Origin: Tamarix chinensis | Lineage: Eukaryota > Streptophyta > Magnoliopsida > Caryophyllales > Tamaricaceae | Reading direction: 5' to 3' | Length of the DNA stretch: 64,000 nt | Assembly (NCBI GenBank): GCA_030549775.1 | Contig: CM060174.1 | Coordinates: 27,222,117-27,286,116, forward strand | Shown here: in pieces, positions 59,411-64,000 of the stretch | How the letters are laid out: each line of letters starts with the position of its first letter | Numbering within the stretch: position 1 is the first letter of the stretch | Translations under genes and position numbers: made by a program | The notes under the pieces: generated by a model | What the model was told of the DNA's origin: nothing | Databases searched by the model: none | What the model saw: the letters and a program-made list of their open reading frames with translations, nothing else

Positions 59411-60760
59411 ATAAATGAAATAAAATAAAATAAAGCTTACATAAATAGCGAAAAAGGGTTGAGAGGGTCTACGGTTCAACCTTAGGCTAATGGTGACAGG
59501 CGGCACCGGCGGTGGTGTACGGCGGCGGCGGCAGTGGTAGGAAAAAGAGAAGAAAAAGGAAAAAGTTAAATGCTAGGAAAAAGGAGAGGTAGAATGAAGG
59601 TGGAAGTTGGGGTGTTTAGAGTTTCCTAGAAGGAGAGGAATAGAATAAGGGTGATGGCACGACCAAAGGTGGTGGCACGACCAAAGGTGGCGGCACATGA
59701 CTGCGGCGCCGGTGGCCAAATGGGGAAGAAGAAGAGAAAGAGAAGAGGATAGGGAGGAATAGGAAAAGAAAGTTAGGGGAAGGTAGAGGAGGGTCTGTAG
59801 AATAGAATGGGAGGGGAAAGGAACGGTGGAAGAGGCCGAAGTGATGGCTAAGGGTGGTGCGAAGGGCGGCGGAGGTGGAAGAAAGGGCTGGTTGGGAAGA
59901 AAACTTTACACAGTCGGGGTGGCTTGTGTAACACCCCCAAAATTCACTCATGAAAAAAAAATTGAAAGGATAAAGCGGAAGCTAGGAGAGAATTTGGGGA
60001 ATGTTACCGCCACATCTAACACAAGATAAAAGTCCACCATCTATCTTATGCTAGATGCAAGGCTAAAACCTGTCAAACAAAACTTTAAACATCAATGTCG
60101 TAAGGATAAAATCCCACAAGTAGATATCCACAGGCAGATGGCAAGTGAATCAATTCACTAAATAAAATCATCGCTGAATCAATCAGCGGAACTTGTGAAA
60201 TAAATCTGAATTTTAAAAGCTTATCAGAGTACGATAAATTAAAAGTTAATTACAATACCCTTGATATATTTAAATACAACACTTGAAACTTCCAGACATA
60301 AATACAGTTAAACAAGACCAATCCCGATAGATCAAATTTCGGATTGCCTACTCTCTCAAGTCAAGTCTTCCACCAAAATATAATATTCAAACTGAAACCT
60401 GCACAAGAGATCTGCTCCCCACCATCAGTGGATCATCGCAGGACCCATTTAATCAAGGTATTATCAGTATGGGTCCGGTACTGAATAAACCAATACTACC
60501 AAACTCATGGAAGGAAACATGAAAAATATAAGATATGAAAGACTCTAGCTTACAATTCTCATGCTCAATTATACATTTATTTCATACAATAAAACATAGG
60601 ATCACAGATTCATACTTATGGGTACATTACTAGACATGACAGCACATAAGATACAAACGTACCAAAAATTACGATCGCATGCTAAATAACACCAATCCAA
60701 CAATCTGATAATAATCATTATTACATCCGATTTTATTTATTTACGATGAGTTCAGGGACC

Positions 60761-61262
60761 CCACTATTCTTAAATCGGTGGAACGGTCTGAAGCACCTCT
60801 CAAAGACAACACACCCGAGCCACTATTATCATCCGGTGGAACGGATCCTACACCTATCAGGGCAAAACGCTCCTGAGCCACTATTCTGAACCGGTGGAAC
60901 GGCTTGAAGCACCTATCGGGGACAATACACCTGAGCCACTATTATCATCCGGTGGAACGGATCCTACACCTGGTCCTGACTCACGTAATCTTTCACTTTA
61001 AATAATTAGTGTCTTATCCATTACTTAACTCATATCATATTCTTATTCGCGTTGAGTATAGGGCCCCACTAGTCTTAATCCGGTGGAATGGACTGAAGCA
61101 CCTCTCAGGGACAAGTCACCTGAGCTACTATTATCGTCTGGTGGAATGGAATCTACACCTCTCAAGGCAAAACACTCCTGAGCCACTATTCTGAACCGGT
61201 GGATTGGCTTGAAGCACCACTCGGGGACAACACACCCGAGCCACTATTATCGTCCGGTGGAA
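60761..61262 (-). repeat. CCACTATT..CCGGTGGAACGG motif array, 4+4 copies
   Basis: Copies start at 60761, 60820, 60878, 60936 and then 61066, 61126, 61183, 61241. Linkers alternate between GAAGCACCTCTC and CTACACCTATCAGGGCAAAAC, so the true unit is a dimer of about 117 bp. The step between blocks is 130 bp and contains GTAATCTTTCACTTTAAATA. Confidence 0.88.
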
Positions 61263-61949
61263 CGAACCCTACACCTCGGCCCAACTCACGTGATCTTCCA
61301 CTTTAAATAATTAGTATCTTATTCAATAATTTTAGCCAACCGATAACAGGCCCACATAAATAATTCCATGACATAAAGATACAGCATAGAGTATCATATA
61401 ATATCAATCCATACTTAACCCTTCACATACTCAAATACATACCATATTCAACATCATACTAACATACATTGGCATTGAAGCTATGAATTCACACATACAT
61501 AAAATTACCACACAGAACACAACATATACTTGACATGATTAAATAATAGAAAGGCATACTTATCACCTTCTACTCCGAACAGACATACATCCAAATTCCA
61601 TCATAAGTAAAGGTAAGTAATGACTTACCTGAATCTGAAGCTAGCTAAGCAAATTGAGAAAGAGGTCGAGCTATCGAAAGCTCGACAATCCACGAGAAAG
61701 TTTTCCTAGATCGCCGATAGAAATCGGAACAAGGTTAGAAACCATCTTATCAATTAATAATTCACATATTCTAATTAAATAAACACAAACGATATTTATT
61801 GGAAAACGTGTCCAAAACTTAGGACTCAAGAGCACAGCTCTATTAAGATTTAAGATTAAAATATAAATCAAATGATTTAAAACCGAAAGACAGAAATCGA
61901 TTTGATAAAAGACACACAGCACAATCGATTTTATAAAACAATCCCCGAA

Positions 61950-63060
61950 GATTAGGGTTTTTAATGCCTAAACTACAAATCGACCAAATCACTTCGATTA
62001 CCTCAAATTGATAGTTTTAAAACATAATTAAACTAAATTTAGATAAATCTAGAAAATCAATTTCAACCAAAACAAATCTTCCGATTAATCAGTTCAAGAC
62101 GATCCGTTTTCAAAATTAGGGTTTTAAAGCCTATGACACAAACTTGGGTAATTCGAATCAATTAATTCCAATTAAAGGTATTAGAATACAATTAGGATCA
62201 TTTCAACTACTTCTATCAATTTAATTTTAGAAAAACAACTATACAAATAACGAATTTCATAATCTCACTTAAAATCTAGGGTTGTAGGCCCGAAAATGCA
62301 ATTTAGTTAAATTCTATTAATTTAATTAAATTGAATGTTTAGAAATGTAATTAAACACATTTTATAACATATCAAATAATCAATTGATCAAAACCGCTAA
62401 AAGAAATACCAAATTTAGCACAATTAGGGTTTTTGGGCCTGGAACGCAAATCCAATCAATTCTTGCCAAAACATATAAATTGACAGTTCAAAAATGAAAT
62501 TAAATATATTCTAATATAAATTATATAATCAATTGAATAAACCGACCCGATTACACAATCCCATTTAGTTCCACAAGAGATTTGACCTAAAAATCCAATT
62601 CCGATTAATTACATATAATTTTTCCAAATTAACACTTCCGATATGAAATTAAATATATTTCAAACGACATTATAAAATCAATTGAGCAAAACGACTCAAT
62701 TATACGATCCGATTTTATTACACACGAATTTTGACCTAGAAATCAAATTTTGATTGATTCCGCATAAATTTATCAAATTGACGGTTCCGACATGAAATTA
62801 AATACATTTAAAAACATATTGTATAATCAATTTATCCAAAATCGCCAAATTGGATGGATCCGAAAAATTTGGGCATAACCCGGCCAAAAATTAAATTTCC
62901 CAAATTTCCAACACAAACCATACAATTAACATATCCAAATCAATCTTGCAACACATATATACATAATACAACAATTAATTTAGCTTATCACAAGCTAAAT
63001 CACACTCAATTAATCAAATTAATATTAGGGTTTTCGAAAAATTTATACCAAACAAAATTC
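61950..63060 (-). repeat. Diverged about 160-bp repeats in LTR D
   Basis: Segments such as TTAGGGTTTT..GCCTA..CGCAAAT.GA (61953, 62118, 62425) and AAATTAAATATATT..TATAATCAATTGA..AAACCGAC (62500, 62660, 62800) recur in similar order, suggesting old tandem copies of roughly 150-180 bp. I could not fix exact unit borders by eye. Confidence 0.45.
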
Positions 63061-64000
63061 AACTAATCGGAGCAAAGGAAGGCCGGAGGAGCTTCGTCGG
63101 AGGTCAAGGGTGGCTCGCCGGTGGTCGGGAGATGTCGACGGTGGCCGGGCGGTGGCGCAAGCTGCGTGGCTCGTCGCTGCTGCGGTTTGCTGCCGTTGCT
63201 GCTCCTGCGCGCTTCGGTGGGCTACTGCGGCTGTTGCGTCGCCACTGGTAGTCACTCGTGGTGGCGTGTGGCAGCAGGTTGGACGTCGGCGGCCGACGAA
63301 GGAGGAGCAGGGAGGAGGAGGTCGGGGCTGGGCTTTCTAGCGCAGAGCAGAGAACACTGGAAGGAGAGAAGAGAAAAGAAGAGAAAGAGAATAAGAAAAA
63401 AGGAAAAGAAGAGGCGGGGTGCACCGGTCGGGGTAGGGCTCTTCTTTTTCTTTTTTTCTTTTTTACAAATACATATATAAGATAAAATAATAAAAGTTTA
63501 AAATTATTATTGGAATATTTTATCTAAAATTCATTAAATGAAAATTATTTCGTATGGTTCCGAAAGCTTAAAATTGATATACAAGCTATATAAAAATTTT
63601 CAGGAATGTTTTCGTAAGAATTTACCAACGAACTTAAAAATTTATATCATTTACGGAAATATATTATAATACCTCGAAAAAATCATTTAAAAGCATATAA
63701 TAAAATGTTTAAGTCAAATTCTAATAAACCAAGACTAATTTAAATAATTTTCGAAATCAATTTTCTGCAAACCAAAAATCGTAAAACGGGAGAAAATTGA
63801 TTCCGGAAAGAAATTCATAAATAAGCTCCTAAAATCTCTTTTTTTTTAATTTAAAACTTCCCGAAGATATTAACGATTTTTGAAAACGAATAAATTTAAA
63901 GTCGAAAATATTTTCTACGGATAAAATCATTAAAATAACTTTAACTATTTAAATAGAAATTTTATAATTTAAATAATATATTTCGTTAACGAAATATAAC

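Larger units (their letters stand above)
55991..59926 (-). mobile_element. 5' LTR of internal-deleted element, interrupted at its U3
   Basis: It begins TGAAACACCCCAAAATTTCC. The U5 end has GATGTTACTGCCACACTTA and AGTACCAAGTGCTAAGGCTA, then TACTCGTGGAAATGAGCAGC and GTACTAAGTAAGGTAACC. A six-copy motif array (56758-57100), an AAACCCTA/TAGATT tandem array (57715-58090), CTCACCTATATGAGG (58439), punctuated (TAA)n arrays (58490-59410) and a purine-rich block follow. At 59927 the next LTR is inserted, so the U3 end lies beyond the window. Confidence 0.82.
59927..64000 (-). mobile_element. Long LTR D, runs off the window
   Basis: It begins TGTAACACCCCCAAAATTC inside the purine block of the preceding LTR. 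The left flank is GCTTG (59922-59926), the expected target duplication. U5 has GTTACCGCCACATCTAACAC and ATGCTAGATGCAAGGCTAAA. An eight-copy motif array (60761-61262), a long AT-rich middle with recurring TTAGGGTTTT..CCTA stretches (61950-62470), a GC-rich block (63070-63430) and an AT-rich end follow. The right end and any internal region lie beyond position 64000, so whether it is a solo LTR or a full element is open. Confidence 0.85.

Noticed and set aside
63043..63485. Ala/Arg/Gly-rich frames near the right edge
   Set aside because: Same GC-rich LTR block in LTR D. The frames lack recognisable domains and occur on both strands.

Overview
This window looks like intergenic heterochromatin from a large, repeat-rich plant (angiosperm) nuclear genome. 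I find no intact host gene, tRNA or rRNA. What can be read is layers of plant LTR retrotransposons, mostly very long LTRs (3 to 5.2 kb) that begin TGTAATACCCC and end GGGGTGTTACA, or the reverse complement. Decayed Ty3/gypsy gag-pol remnants and non-autonomous hAT-like elements lie among them. The species cannot be named from the sequence. Orientation of the long-LTR family was set from the element at 53-60 kb, where a tRNA-iMet-type primer binding site abuts one LTR and a polypurine tract the other. The form TGTAATACCCC...GGGGTGTTACA is therefore the sense form. Family (Tekay/Del-like) is inferred from the gag and polypurine-tract style.

Layout. 1-0.5 kb: an LTR with a clear TATA box. 0.6-3.4 kb: decayed Ty3/gypsy element 1 (gag, protease, RT scrap, integrase). 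4-13 kb: a minus-strand long-LTR element (LTR piece, polypurine tract, gag remnant, LTR piece) whose gag is split by a solo LTR (7364-12275, TSD CTCAT). 13-16.1 kb: AT-rich, nothing recognised. 16.1-19.2 kb: solo LTR. 20.1-23.2 kb: LTR fragment carrying a 687-bp hAT-like element. 23.95-25.3 kb: inverted pair of LTR ends. 25.3-31.6 kb: LTR fragment split by a solo LTR (26900-31242, TSD AATTT). 31.8-53.3 kb: Ty3/gypsy element 2, whose 5' LTR is split by a hAT-like element, itself split by solo LTR A (TSD CCCAT), split by solo LTR B (TSD ATAAG), split by solo LTR C in the opposite direction (TSD TCCCC). 53.3-59.9 kb: minus-strand element with two LTRs and only 485 bp between them. 59.9-64 kb: another long LTR running off the window.

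The nest is checked by arithmetic. Removing all inserted layers leaves a 5' LTR segment of 745 bp for gypsy element 2, against 744 bp for the same segment of its 3' LTR. The order of events is therefore fixed: gypsy 2, then hAT, then LTR A, B, C.

The most interesting unexplained structure is a short motif (CCACTATTAT, a few bases, CCGGTGGA) in the long LTRs. It sits in two blocks of 2-4 copies. Spacing within blocks varies (47-64 bp), but the step between blocks is nearly constant (119-130 bp) across six quite different LTRs. Other structure includes (TAA)n arrays punctuated by small GGG...CCC palindromes, kilobase purine/pyrimidine strand-asymmetric blocks, and tandem arrays of AATTACC.
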